A stretch of DNA of 64,000 nt, from the NCBI RefSeq assembly GCF_003286085.1, contig NW_020825313.1, forward strand, positions 496,001 to 560,000. The letters run 5' to 3'. Shown piece by piece: positions 42,132 through 52,530 of this stretch (positions are counted from its first letter, which is position 1; each line of letters starts with the position of its first letter). The notes under the pieces were generated by a model. It saw only the letters and a program-made list of their open reading frames with translations, searched no databases and had not been told where the DNA came from. A program made the translations under genes and the position numbers. Origin of the DNA: Drosophila persimilis (lineage: Eukaryota; Arthropoda; Insecta; Diptera; Drosophilidae).

Positions 42132-43241
42132 CGTCCCCTTCAGCGCCTAGTGCTCAAAGACTATAAGAGGTAGAGCAACGATGTTTTGGATCCAGACTTC
42201 TGTGATATGTCTACAAGAATATTTCACAACTTCGCCCCGCCCACTTGCGCTCCCACAAAAGACGAAAATCTGTGGCACGCTCCGCACTCGCCGGCAGCGT
42301 CAGGCGCTCGTATGGATCCGGTCCGTCCTCCATCTGGGCCGAGGGCGAGACTCTGCCCGCCTTCATTTCCCATCCTTCGAGCGCGTCCGCATACTGCGCA
42401 TTTTCTCCGTGCTGCTCTAACCATTCCTTGAATACCCTGCGCATCTCGGACAGGGTGCACGCTGTGACGCTCGACCACAATTTTAAAGATACGAAAAAAC
42501 CAGAAACGCAGAATCATAGAGAATGACCATATCTTTTAGACTGCAGAATCTGAATTGGATCGTATTATTATTATAGCCAGCATCAAGAAAACAATTTCAT
42601 TTTTTCTCGCCCTGTCTCTCTCTAACACACACGTAGCATTTGCTGAGCGGCTTTGCTGAGAGTAAAACATTAGCGCCTAGATCTCAGAGACTATAAAAGC
42701 TAGAGCAACCAAATTTTTGATTCACACTCCTGAGATATCGGACCTTAACGAATTTGTTTGAAAATTTCGCCACACCCTCTTCCGCCCCCGCAAAGGACGA
42801 AAATTTGGGGATATTCACACATCTCAGAGACTATAAGCGATAGAGTAACCACATTTGGTATCTGCACTCCTGTTAGCTCTCACTATAAAACGTATATCTC
42901 TGAATTTTGCCCCCACAAAGGACGTAAATCTGTTGCATCCACAATATTGCAGATTCGAGATCACTAAAAACGCACAATCATAGAGAATGACCATATCTAT
43001 CCGGTTGCTGAATCTGGATCAGATCGGATAATTTGTATAGCCAAGAGGAACAAATCAATTTGCAGTGGCTACGGAGCGCCTGACGTCACGCTCAGACTGA
43101 TTTTCTGTCTCTCTCGCACGCACTCTGTGTCGTGTCTTTTAATAATAACGACGTCTGCCGGAGGAGAGCCATACTGACTAAGTATCGGGTATAAATGTAG
43201 AGTTGCGGTCTCCGCAGCAAGTCACAACGTTCCCCCTCGTT
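41967..43241 (+). mobile_element. DINE-1-type Helitron carrying a foreign insert (copy 9)
   Basis: Both ends are present: TATACCCGATAATC at the left, and the hairpin plus ACAACGTTCCCCCTCGTT at the right. A small deletion removes part of the 5' inverted repeat. A 197-bp G/C-rich segment (42,278-42,474) replaces one base between TGTGGCA and CCACAATTTT. The right end lies only about 170 bp from the Ubl3 exon. Confidence 0.86.
42278..42474 (-). pseudogene. Coding-like insert inside the DINE (captured exon fragment?)
   Basis: The minus strand reads open throughout as about 65 residues (MRRVFKEWLEQHGENAQYAD, then EDGPDPYERLTLPASAE). Third codon positions are strongly G/C-rich, as in normal Drosophila genes, and sharply unlike the A/T-rich DINE around it. 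I do not recognise the protein. Helitrons are known to pick up gene pieces, and filler DNA at a repaired break is the alternative. Frames on the other strand are open but have poorer composition. Confidence 0.55.
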
Positions 43242-43414
43242 AGTTATAATTTTTTCAACTAATTCTTTTTGCTTGAAAAATTATAATTAATTATAAAGTG
43301 CAAGGGCCGGGCCGAGCTTTAAAAAGGATCTCCGCGTCGATCTCTAATGTATTTTGTACTGTATTAATAATAAAAAAAAAATACATCCCAAATAACGTAT
43401 AATATTAAACTCAC
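43242..43414 (-). other. Intron of the Ubl3-like gene, proximal part
   Basis: It begins GTGAGT on the minus strand at 43,414-43,409, a canonical donor, and runs leftward into the DINE. It includes ATTATAATTAATTATA-rich sequence. The acceptor on the far side was not found. Confidence 0.65.
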
Positions 43415-43579
43415 CTTGCGAATTGGGTTCAGGCAAATTATCACGAGGCACTAAATGCATAACAGTCGTCTTGCCTAATGGAAGTCCCAGCGCTCCTAAC
43501 GTTACATTGCAATGAAGAAAACGTCCCTGATAAATCAAACGTAAAATTTCAGCCTTAGAAACGGCTTCACGCGTCCAAT
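43415..43579 (-). CDS. Ubl3: Host exon: UBL3-like membrane-anchored ubiquitin-fold protein
   Basis: A 165-bp exon on the minus strand is framed by a poly-T tract plus AG acceptor (43,580-43,581) and a GTGAGT donor (43,414-43,409). It carries 54 whole codons with one spare base at each end pattern (phase 1 on both sides). The peptide includes ILRLIYQGRFLHCNVTLG, GKTTVMHLV and NLPEPNSQ, the central ubiquitin fold of UBL3. UBL3 proteins are prenylated at a C-terminal CAAX box and tether to membranes, where they modify cargo for extracellular vesicles. The first exon and CAAX exon are not visible here. No stop or frameshift, so it looks under selection. Confidence 0.88.
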
Positions 43580-43802
43580 CTAAAAAAATAATAATTATGT
43601 CTTAGAACTGTGTAAGAATCTATATTAAATAATTCATTTAATTAAATTATAATAAGGTTATCAAATGGAAACTTGTATAAAGTTTCGGTATCCGTCTTGG
43701 ACTCCTCTCAGGTATTAGTTCCTGGTTACGCACATCGGCTCCATAATGTTGTAAGAAATTCCATGAATATAATTTAATTTATTGTATGTCTCATATTTTT
43801 AA
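43580..43802. other. Upstream intron sequence of the Ubl3-like gene
   Basis: Acceptor-side intron with a long T-rich tract on the minus strand. A/T-rich, no repeat recognised except a GGTTACGCACATCGG patch at about 43,727. Confidence 0.5.
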
Positions 43803-44775
43803 TTATACCCGATACTCAAAATGAGTATTGGGGTATATTAGATTTGTGGTAAAAGTGGATGTGTGTAACGTCCAGAAGGAATCGTTTCCGACCCCATAAA
43901 GTATATATATTCTTGATCAGCATCAATAGCCGAGTCGATTGAGCCCTGTCTGTCTGTCCGTCTGTCCGTCCGTCTGTCCGTCCCCTTCAGCGCCTAGTGC
44001 TCAAAGACTATAAGAGGTAGAGCAACGATGTTTTGGATCCAGACTTCTGTGATATGTCACTGCTACAAAAATATTTCAAAACTTCGCCCCGCCCACTTCC
44101 GCCCCCACAAAGGACGAAAATCTGTGGCATCCACAATTTTAAAGATATGAGAAAACCCAAAACGCAAAATCGTAGAGAATGACCATATCTTTTAGACTGC
44201 AGAATCTAAATTGGATCGTATTATTATTATAGCCAGCATCAAGAAAACAATTTCATTTTTTCTCGCCCTGTCTCTCTCTAACACACACGTAGCATTTGCT
44301 GAGCGGCTTTGCTGAGAGTAAAACATTAGCGCCTAGATCTCAGAGACTATAAAAGCTAGAGCAACCAAATTTGGTATCCACACTCCTAAGATATCGGACC
44401 GAGACGAATTTGTTTCAAAATTTCGCCACACCCCCACCCCCCGCAGAAAACGAAAATCTGGGGATATTCACAATCCTCAGAGACTATTAACGCTAGAGTA
44501 ACCAAATTTGGTATCCGCACTCCTGTTAGATCTCACTATAAAACGTATATCTCCAAATTTCGCCTCACCCCCTTCCGCCCCCACAAAGGACGAAAATCTG
44601 TGGCATCCACAATTTTGAAGATACGAGAAAACTAAAAACGCAGAATCATAGATAATGATCATATCTATCAGGTTGCTGAATTTGGATCAGATCAGATAAT
44701 TTTTATAGCCAAAGGGAACAAATCAATTTGCAGTGGCTACGCAGCGCCCGACGTCACGCTCAGACTGATTTTCTG
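43803..44775 (+). mobile_element. DINE-1-type Helitron, 3' truncated (copy 10)
   Basis: Complete 5' end (TATACCCGATACTCAAAATGAG and partner GAGTATTGGGGTAT). It stops at ACTGATTTTCTG, about 130 bp before the hairpin. Confidence 0.86.
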
Positions 44776-44897
44776 ATCCGGGAGCGATGAGTGAAGTCTC
44801 GCAGACGGACTAAGAAAAGAGCATTTACGCAAAACTATCACAAACTGACTTAAAACGGGTGAAAAATGGACAGAAAACTGAAAAATAATTGAAAGAA
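44776..44897. repeat. Short spacer related to 45,855-45,965
   Basis: GTGAAGTCTCGCAGACGGACTAA with GCAAAACTATCACAA and AAACGGG matches, with divergence, GTGAAGTCTCGCAAAATGCTCGCAGACGG with GCAAAACTATCACAA and AAACGGG at 45,868-45,950. The two diverged copies flank DINE copy 11. Confidence 0.6.
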
Positions 44898-45846
44898 GGG
44901 GGAACGTTGTGAGTTGCTGCGGACACCGCAACTCTACAATTATACCCGATACTAAGTCAGTATGGCTCTCCTCCGGCAGACGCCGCTAATATTAAACGAC
45001 ACGACAAAGAGTGCGTGCGAGAGAGACAGAAAATCAGTCTGAGCGTGACGTCGGGCGCTGCGTAGCCACTGCAAATTGATTTGTTCCTTTGGCTATAAAA
45101 ATTATCTGATCTGATCCAGATCTGATAGATATTATCTATGATTCTGCGTTTTTAATTTTCTCGTATCCTCAATATTGTGGATGCAACAGTTTTTCGTCCT
45201 TTGTGGGGGCGGAAGGGGGTGGGGCGAAATTCTGAGATATACTTTTATAGTGAGATCTAACAGAAGTGCGGATACCAAATTTGGTTACTCTAGCGATAAT
45301 AGTCTCTGAGATTTGTGCCCCAGATTTTCGTCCTTTGCGGGGGCGGAAGGGGGTGTGGCGAAATTTGGACACGAAACGGTCAAGGTCCAATATCACAGGA
45401 GTGTCGATACCAAATTTGGTTGCTCTAGCTCTAATGGGTTCTGAGATCCTTGAACTCATATTTTGCAATTGGCAAAACCGACCATGAAACCTGTGTGTTA
45501 GAGAGAGACAGAGCGAGAAAGAATGAAATTGTTTTCTTGATTCTGTTTTTATCGTATCTTTAAAAGCGGGGCAAAGTTTTAAAATATGTTTGTAGCAGTG
45601 ACATATCACAGAAGTCTGGATCCAAAACATCGTTGCTCTAGCTCTTATAGTCTTTGAGCACTAGGCGCTGAAGGGGACGGACGGACAGACGGACAGACAG
45701 ACAGGGCTCAATCGACTCGGCTATTGATGCTGATCAAGAATATATATACTTTATGGGGTCGGAAACGATTCCTTCTGGACGTTACACACATCCACTTTTA
45801 CCACAAATCTAATATACCCCAATACTCATTTTAAGTATCGGGTATA
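44898..45846 (-). mobile_element. DINE-1-type Helitron (copy 11)
   Basis: Both ends are present in reverse orientation: GGGGGAACGTTGTGAGTTGC to AAGTATCGGGTATAA. Several internal deletions (near 45,120, 45,315 and 45,545) shorten it to about 950 bp. Confidence 0.86.
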
Positions 45847-46321
45847 AAAATAGCTATGTAGGTACGGGTGAAGTCTCGCAAAATGCTCGCAGACGGACTG
45901 ACGACCAATGTCTCGCAAAACTATCACAACCGGACACAAAAACGGGAACAAACGCAAGAAACGCCGGATCTCGTAATAGAACATTAACGAACATGTAAAA
46001 CTGCGGCTTGGCAAAATCGCAGCGGAAGAAAGTAAACGTTACTCCCCGTTTAATAGTGCAATAAAAAGGAAAAATTGCTAAGTAAATTATTCTTTATTTG
46101 ATAGTATAGTATAGTGCACAAAATTTGAGTTTGGGAGCATTATAAAACATCACAAAGACAAAAATCTACACATTCTGTGTATATGTATATATTTTTGCTA
46201 GCCATCTTCGTGTGCATCAGGCCACCTTCGTCAACGAAAATAAAAATTTTCGATTGAACTGACTTTGGCACAGAGGCGCAAAATTGTATTAGGGGCTTTC
46301 GGGTTACTCTAGCCATCCGTA
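45847..46321. other. Spacer and possible upstream exon
   Basis: Contains the second copy of the TCTCGCA-rich spacer (45,868-45,965), then A/T-rich DNA. Just before 46,322 the sequence could be exonic (a GCCATCCGTA end), but any frame joining the exon at 46,388 meets a stop within about 30 bases, so no upstream coding exon can be supported. Confidence 0.35.
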
Positions 46322-46515
46322 GTAAGTATTATTTTCAAATTATTATATGTATATTGTGATATAATAAACATGAATATTTATTTACAGCGGGATTTGAGGA
46401 AAGATTTTCATTAGAAGACGCCGATTTCGACCGAATAACTCAAAAATTCTTCCAGTACGCCCAGGACAGAGTGTCGAAGGAGCAAAAACAAATTAAATTT
46501 AATTCACTAATCTAA
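46322..46515 (+). CDS. Possible 3' exon with a 66-bp intron, unidentified
   Basis: GTAAGTATT at 46,322 and TATTTATTTACAG ending at 46,387 make a canonical short Drosophila intron. The following frame (46,390-46,512, stop TAA 46,513-46,515) encodes 41 residues: GFEERFSLEDADFDRITQKF, then FQYAQDRVSKEQKQIKFNS. This is charged and helical, like a real protein tail. I do not recognise the family. It could be the end of a small host gene or of a DNA-transposon gene. It is on the opposite strand to the Ubl3 exon. Confidence 0.4.
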
Positions 46516-46626
46516 TTATCTATTCATTGTATGTACTATACAAATTAAAAATTAAAATGAATACATATTAAATTAAAAATTATTAAAAACAAACAACAAA
46601 ATTTGCTTCCCTTTTCATATTACTTT

Positions 46627-46815
46627 CGGCTCGCAAAAGATAACATAAAGGGCTCGTAAACGATATTGCAAAAGGCTCGCAATCTATATTGCAAAAGTCT
46701 CGCAATCTATATTACAAAAGTCTCGCAAAAGATATCATAAAAGGCTCGCAAAAGTCTCGCAAAAGATGTCATGGAAGGCTCGCAAAAGATGTCATAAAAG
46801 ACTCGCAAAAGATCC
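46627..46815. repeat. 23-bp minisatellite, about eight units
   Basis: Tandem units close to GGCTCGCAAAAGATGTCATAAA with variants CAATCTATATTGC and CGATATTGC. One unit near 46,742 is shortened to about 11 bp. The TCTCGCAAAA core also occurs in the spacers at 44,790 and 45,870-45,925, so the array may have grown from that sequence. Confidence 0.85.
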
Positions 46816-47273
46816 GTTTTTGAGCAGTGAAACTTTCACTGCCACAAACTGAGCGACTAGTTATTAATTTACTTATCTTAATTCAGATCTTAATTCGATA
46901 CTTTTACACGGCTGAGTTTTGCGTAACTCTCGTTTGCGATATCGTTTACGAAGTTTTTGTCCACTGGGAACATATTGCGTGTGTTCTAACACATGTTTTC
47001 TCTGCGTTCTCTCATGATGACGCGTCAGTACCTAAACGCCAGAGCCGAAGTCTCTGGGGTTCTCAGACTGGTAACCCATCGTGTGACGCTTTCGTAGTAT
47101 GAACTGGCACATTTATATACTGTATGGTTAGTGCTATCACTCAACCCTAAATAAATGTTCTTCCTTCCTCGCTGACTCTTATTAGATGTTGCTGCAAACG
47201 CTCTAATTTCAGTGTTTACTAATTCCCTTTTCAGCATTTGTCTGGCACATTGCTCTGATACCTAATACCTGAG
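46816..47273. other. Unassigned DNA
   Basis: A 91-codon frame (46,827-47,102) and an antisense frame (47,237-47,025) are open but lack motifs or known relatives. No structural feature seen. Confidence 0.3.
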
Positions 47274-47760
47274 TACCCGATACTCAAAATGAGTATTGGG
47301 TTATATTGGATTTGTGGTAAAAATGGATTTCAAAGATACGAGAAAACAAAAAACGCAGAATCGTAGAGAATGACCATATCTTTTATAGATAGACCAGAAT
47401 CTGAATTGGATCGTATCATTTTCTAGCCCTGCTTTGCTTAGCGCAAATTAGCGCATAGATCTCAGAGAATATACGAGCTAGAGCAACCAAATTTGTAATC
47501 CACATTCCTATGATATCGAACCTGCACAAGTATGTTTCAAAACTTTACCCCACCCCTTTCCACCCACGCAGAGGAGGAACACCTGTGGCATCCACAGATC
47601 TTAGAGACTATGAGAACTGACTGTAGATCTCTCACTGTTACAAAACTATTTGTAATTTTTCACTGCAGAGCTTACTGTTACAAGTGTATTTCTTTTTGCT
47701 CACTGCATAGAGCTCACTGCTACTGCCTTATAAATCCATTCTGAGTTGGAGATATAAGTG
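47274..47760 (+). mobile_element. DINE-1-type Helitron, decayed (copy 12)
   Basis: Starts GTACCCGATACTCAAAATGAG, then jumps from TGGAT to TTTCAAAGATACGAG, deleting the conserved 5' third. The rest is more divergent than other copies, suggesting an older insertion. It has no hairpin end. Confidence 0.75.
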
Positions 47761-48540
47761 ACTTGCAGAGATGTTGCAAGTGCGGAGTTAAAACCTTCTC
47801 AAACATTTTAGGATAACTATGCTATACCTCTATAATTTTTTGCGTCAGACTTGCTACCTTGTTTATGGAGAAGAATTATAGAAAAATTTAACAAGGGACT
47901 GAAAATGCCGTTCGACCTCGGTAAACCGTATGGGTACGGATGACCAGAGTAGCTTTCCTCAGAATAGGTCGTTTGGAAAAATTGGGCAAAAAGATCGGCA
48001 ATTGCCTGATCATTATTTGCCGACGTATTACAAAATGATAGCGAGGATAAGTGTGCGGACGTTCTACGCTTACAGTTTACGAAGCAGTAAAACTGTTTAG
48101 GGTCCTGAGAAAAACGTATCCTGCATCGAGATAGGTAGTTCTTATAGCATTGAGCATTAAGAACTGAAAAGTTTGACCGAGCTATTACATAGCGAGAGTG
48201 AGAATTAGGAGAACCTCTTCTTGAAATTTTTTATAAAGTCTTGATTTTAAGTTTTTTAGACTGGATAACTCTTTGGTAAACCGAGGGGGTTTTCCAGATC
48301 TAATCGGACAAGAAAGCGGGACACAAGAATCAAAAAATGTACCAAGAGCATTGTAAAAAATGTTTGTGCCTTTTATGACATCAGTGCACAAGTACAAAGC
48401 GGACCAATCAAAATCCCTAATGAGGTTATTAGCCTACTCGAACGATCCAATACAGTTGGTCCTATAGTTGAAAGTAAGATGGTAGGCGTCTTCAGGTATT
48501 GTGAGCGGATGGGCTCGGGTTAACAACACTATGATCGGAT
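47761..48540 (-). pseudogene. Jockey-like non-LTR fragment between endonuclease and RT
   Basis: The minus strand gives ALYLCTDVIKGTNIFYNAL, then FFDSCVPLS and KPPRFTKELSSLKNLKSRLY. After stops it continues with ANNDQAIADLFAQFFQTTYS, the segment between the endonuclease and RT in Jockey-clade elements. It is broken by frame changes and ends before the RT core. It probably belongs to the same family as the fragments at 17,893 and 19,493, covering a different part. Confidence 0.72.
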
Positions 48541-48734
48541 CCAATACAAAGCAATATCGGAACAAGTAATGAATATAGCGAAAGCGGAAAGAATCAGTTT
48601 TACACACAGAACCACTTTGCAGCGCAACAGTAAGAGCTCTGGGCTTATGGCTGTATTTTCCCGCGTTTCGAGCTCAACCCAAATTGAAAGTCTTCTCAAC
48701 TTTCGTTCTTTCTGCGCGATCACAATTTTGATCC

Positions 48735-48905
48735 CTTTACCCCCGCTTATTTTCTTGCAGGTGGATGCCAACATTAACAGATTGCAGTTTTGGAAACAAC
48801 TGCAAGGAAATGTTCAAGGGTTGTGGAAAAGTTGAAATCTTGAATAACCTGCTTCTTTGCAATCACGCTCGAAATGGCGGCAGGAGACCAACAACCTAAC
48901 CCTTG
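48735..48905 (+). pseudogene. BEL/Pao integrase C-terminal scrap
   Basis: TTTACCCCCGCTTATTTTCT to AACAACTGCAAGG-like sequence matches 52,140-52,330 of the larger BEL element, with a deletion of the GQPHMSVPEPS-coding part. Only about 170 bp remain and the frame is broken. Confidence 0.7.
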
Positions 48906-49467
48906 CCATTAGCCACGCTAATGGATGTACTCGTCTGATCGTAACTTCGACTGATTAAAACGAATGAAATTGAGACGCTTCTTTTCCAACATTGCGTACA
49001 TGTCAACGGAGTACTGTTGAAACAACCGGCAATATCCCACCAAAGGATTGTCAAAGTCTTACCGAATCATCAATTGACACGGATAAAAATTCATTGAGCT
49101 GTCCTTTACATTCGTTTCTATTCCTGAAATATGTATTCGAACTTAGTTGTAGAATGGAAAAGAAGAGATGACTTGTAAACAAACCTGTCGTTGGACGGAC
49201 TATCTTTATATCGAAATGATAGCCACCCTCTCCAGGACAGAATGGGTAATTTTGATGTGAATCATATGACCGATGAGTCTTGTACACGCGTTTCTATTGT
49301 CGCTTATCTAGTTAAATTGCCGAATCACCAACAAAATAGATCTGATCTTCGTTTGGTGGTGGGAACAAAGCTCAAGCTCGATGGTGGATTCGCGCTTAAA
49401 CCTAAATGTTTGAAAACATTTTCGAAAAAAGAAAATTAGACGAATTTTTAATTTATATAATAAGCAT
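48906..49467. other. Unassigned DNA
   Basis: Frames on both strands around 49,191-49,439 are open for about 80 codons without recognisable motifs. No repeat boundary found. Confidence 0.3.
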
Positions 49468-49926
49468 AGCTCGCAAATAACTGTTGACACTTTCGGCGTG
49501 TCTGATAAAAACCTCTCATTGACGGACACATTGAGAAAATGGACTGAAAAGACCCGATCAAATCTGTTTTTGCTCAACTCGCTCTTCGCTCAAGCAAAGA
49601 CCGATTTCTTCACTTCTCTTTTGTTCCTGTATTTCACTGAGCATCTTATCGCGAGCAAACGAACAAAGTGTCTTTTGCGTATGTATGCGTACTTGTACGT
49701 GCGATGCTTCTGGCAAACGATAAATTTTTGTGAATTCTATACGGTTTGACTATTGGAGCTTAAAATGAATAGTGAAAAGCAAAACGAAAATGTTCGTTTG
49801 CCAATTTTGCAAATAAATATACATATTACAATACAATAGCCCAAAAGATGCGGAAAACATGAATAAATAAACATATACACGAAAAAAACTAAAAACAATT
49901 TACTCAGACACTTTTTTGGTTCTGCT
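49468..49926 (+). repeat. 459-bp LTR-like interspersed repeat, copy 1
   Basis: Nearly identical in sequence and equal in length to 58,555-59,013, from AGCTCGCAAATAACTGTTGAC to TTTTTTGGTTCTGCT. TGTTGACACTTTCGG (about 49,490) could be an LTR start, and AATAAATATACAT (about 49,812) a polyadenylation area. A frame of about 83 codons (49,498-49,749) is conserved in both copies. Terminal CA and target duplications were not identified, so LTR status is open. Confidence 0.65.
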
Positions 49927-50047
49927 GTGAGCGCTTGACCAAAGTATCTCTCTAATTTGTTATTGTGAGACACGATCGTGTGTCGGGCTCAACCAAAAAC
50001 ACGAAACACATAACACAAGCGAAGAGACAAAGAGTTCTGCTCAGTTT

Positions 50048-50333
50048 TTATACCCGATACTCAAAATGAGGATTGGGGTATATTAGATTTGTGGTAAAAG
50101 TGGATGTGTGTAACGTCCAGAAGGAATCGTTTCCGACCCCATAAAGTATATATATTCTTGATCAGCATCAATAGCCGAGTCGATTGAGCCCTGTCTGTCT
50201 GTCCGTCTGTCCGTCCGTCCGTCTGTCCGTCCCCTTCAGCGCCTAATGCTCAAAGACTATAAGAGCTAGAGCAACGATGTTTTGGATGCAGACTTCTGTG
50301 ATATGTGACTGCTACAAGAAAATTTCAAAACTT
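50048..50333 (+). mobile_element. DINE-1-type Helitron, 5' end only (copy 13)
   Basis: TATACCCGATACTCAAAATGAGGATTGGGGTAT through the tetranucleotide tract to AATTTCAAAACTT. It is cut and joined to BEL pol sequence at about 50,333. Confidence 0.85.
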
Positions 50334-52530
50334 GGCTAAGCTCGGTCGAATGGAACGAACCACTACCCGCGCAGCTATGCGCACGGTGGCAAAAGTTTGT
50401 AGCTGAAGTTAATTTACTGGAAAGCTGTCGCATACCTCGCTACCTATCCTCGCCACTTCAAACAACGGAGCTGCATGGATTCGCCGATGCTTCGTCTCAT
50501 GCATACGCCGCCGTCATTTACAGTCGCGTGAGATTCAATAAGGACTACGCTGTAACACTGATCGCCGCAAAAACCCGGGTGGCACCCATCAAACCTATCT
50601 CCATCCCACGGCTCGAATTGAATGCCGCCCATCTTCTGTCGAAATTGATGTCTCTGGTTAAGCAAGCTCTAACTATTCCTATTTCCAGTACTTCGTGTTG
50701 GTCAGACTCCGAAATTGTACTACATTGGCTCTCATCACCCCCACGGACTTGGAACACTTATGTTTGTAATCGCACTGCTGAGATTCTAGAAGCTTGCCCA
50801 CGTAGCTGCTGGCAACACATTCGCACTGAGGACAATCCCGCGGACTGTGCATCACGCGGACTTCTACCAAAGGACCTGGTAGAACATAAACTGTGGTGGA
50901 ATGGACCACCGTGGCTTTCCCAATCACATCGCACCTGGCCACCTGCTAAGACCAAGGTCGCATTGTCGACTGAGGACGCTGAGCGGATGGAAGTAAAGGT
51001 CAAGCCCCAAGTTAATCTACACATTTCCAATGAAGGAAATGATCTTAACTGTATGATCAACAAAGCTTCCTCCTGGTCACGTCTCTTGCGGACACTTAGC
51101 TATTGCTTTCGTTTCGTACATCGACTTCGTTGCAAGGACCGCCTGTCATCATTTTTATCGTCATGGGAGCTTCAATATGCCCGCTCTAGGGTAATCAAAC
51201 ATGTCCAGATGGAGTTCTTCCAAGTGGAGAACAGACAGCTGAGCACTGGACAAGCCCTTTCTCAAAAATCCAAGTTGATTCAGTACACTCCATTTGTTGA
51301 CGACCAAGGAATTCTACGCGTAGGACGCATTGGAAATTCGAGGACAACCTATGATGCAAAACACCCTACTTCTTCCAAAGGAATCACCAGTCGCTGTTTT
51401 ATTAGCTAGACACCAGCACGTCACATCGTTACACGCTGGAGTCGAATTTATGTTTCACACGTGGAGACAGAAGTATTGGATCCTGGGAGCCCGTAATATA
51501 GTCCGCAAAATTGTATCAACTGCAAGATGTGCTTCCTCCAGCGCAAAGGAACGAGCACACAACTCATGGCAGATCTTCCCGCCTTTCGCGTTCAGCCCAC
51601 CCGCTGCTTTCTACATTCTGGATTGGATTACGCTGGACCAGTTACCATCAAGATGTCAGCAGGTCGGACACCGAAGTTTAGCAAAGCCTGGTTTGCCGTC
51701 TTTGTTTGTCTGTCCACCAAAGCAATTCATCTCGAGCTCATCAGTGATTTGACGACCCCTGCATTTATCGCCGCTTTCAAGCGGTTTTGGTCTCGACGTG
51801 GCCCTATATCCGACTTGTACTCGGACAATGGCACAACATTCCATGGAGCCAGAAAGGAACTAACGGAGATGCAACGGTACCTGTATCTCAAAGTCAAGAC
51901 GAGGAAATTGCTAATTTTCTGACGAGTCAGGACATCAACTGGCACTTTATTCCGCCGTCTGCCCCGCATTTTGGAGGTCTTTGGGAAGCAGGCGTACGAT
52001 CTATCAAACTCCACCTTCGCCGAGTAATTGGTAGCAGTGCGTTGACTTTCGAGGAATATTCAACAATTTTAACTCAGATTGAAGGGTTACTCAACTCTCG
52101 CCCACTGTGCGCGCCCAGCGATCACAGCTTGGATCACCTTACCCCCGCTCATTTTCTTACAGGTCAACCCCACATGTCGGTGCCGGAGCCGTCCTTGTTA
52201 GACGTCAACATTAACAGACTGCAGCGTTGGAGACAACTGCAAGACAAGGTTCAAGGATTCTGGAAACGTTGGAATCTGGAATACCTTACTTCCTTGCAAC
52301 CTCGCACGAAATGGCAGCAAGAGTCCAAAGACATAACCGTGGACACCCTTGTGGTACTGAAGGAGCCAAATCAACCGCCTAGCAAGTGGCTGCTTGGGCG
52401 AATCACCGAAGTTCGAGAGGGTTCGAGTGGTCACCGTCAAAACAGCCCGAGGAGTGTACAAGAGACCTATTACCAAACTTGCTGTGCTTCCCTTGTTCTG
52501 AACAGTCGTTCAGGGGGGCCGGTATGTTGA
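50334..52530 (+). pseudogene. BEL/Pao pol, RNase H and integrase
   Basis: It begins truncated in pol. Frame 50,528-51,409 carries Pao RNase H features (AAKTRVAPIKPISIPRLEL, CWSDSEIVLHWL, DNPADCASRG) and the link to integrase. Integrase has RHQHVTSLHAGVEF in a shifted frame and FHSGLDYAGPV-like and YSDNGTTFHGA blocks (first two Asp, 51,527-51,900). After another shift it continues with IPPSAPHFGGLWEAGVRS (Glu region) and RLQRWRQLQDKVQGFW to KEPNQPPSKWLLGRI, the DUF5641-type C-terminus (51,930-52,530). At least three frameshifts; gag, protease and RT are missing. Confidence 0.87.

Noticed and set aside
42181..42526. Plus-strand ORFs across the captured insert
   Set aside because: Composition is Pro/Arg/His-rich antisense text, and the frames extend into non-coding DINE; the minus frame is more protein-like.
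49498..49749. ORF in the 459-bp repeat as a real gene
   Set aside because: No motif, and conservation between only two nearly identical copies says nothing about selection.
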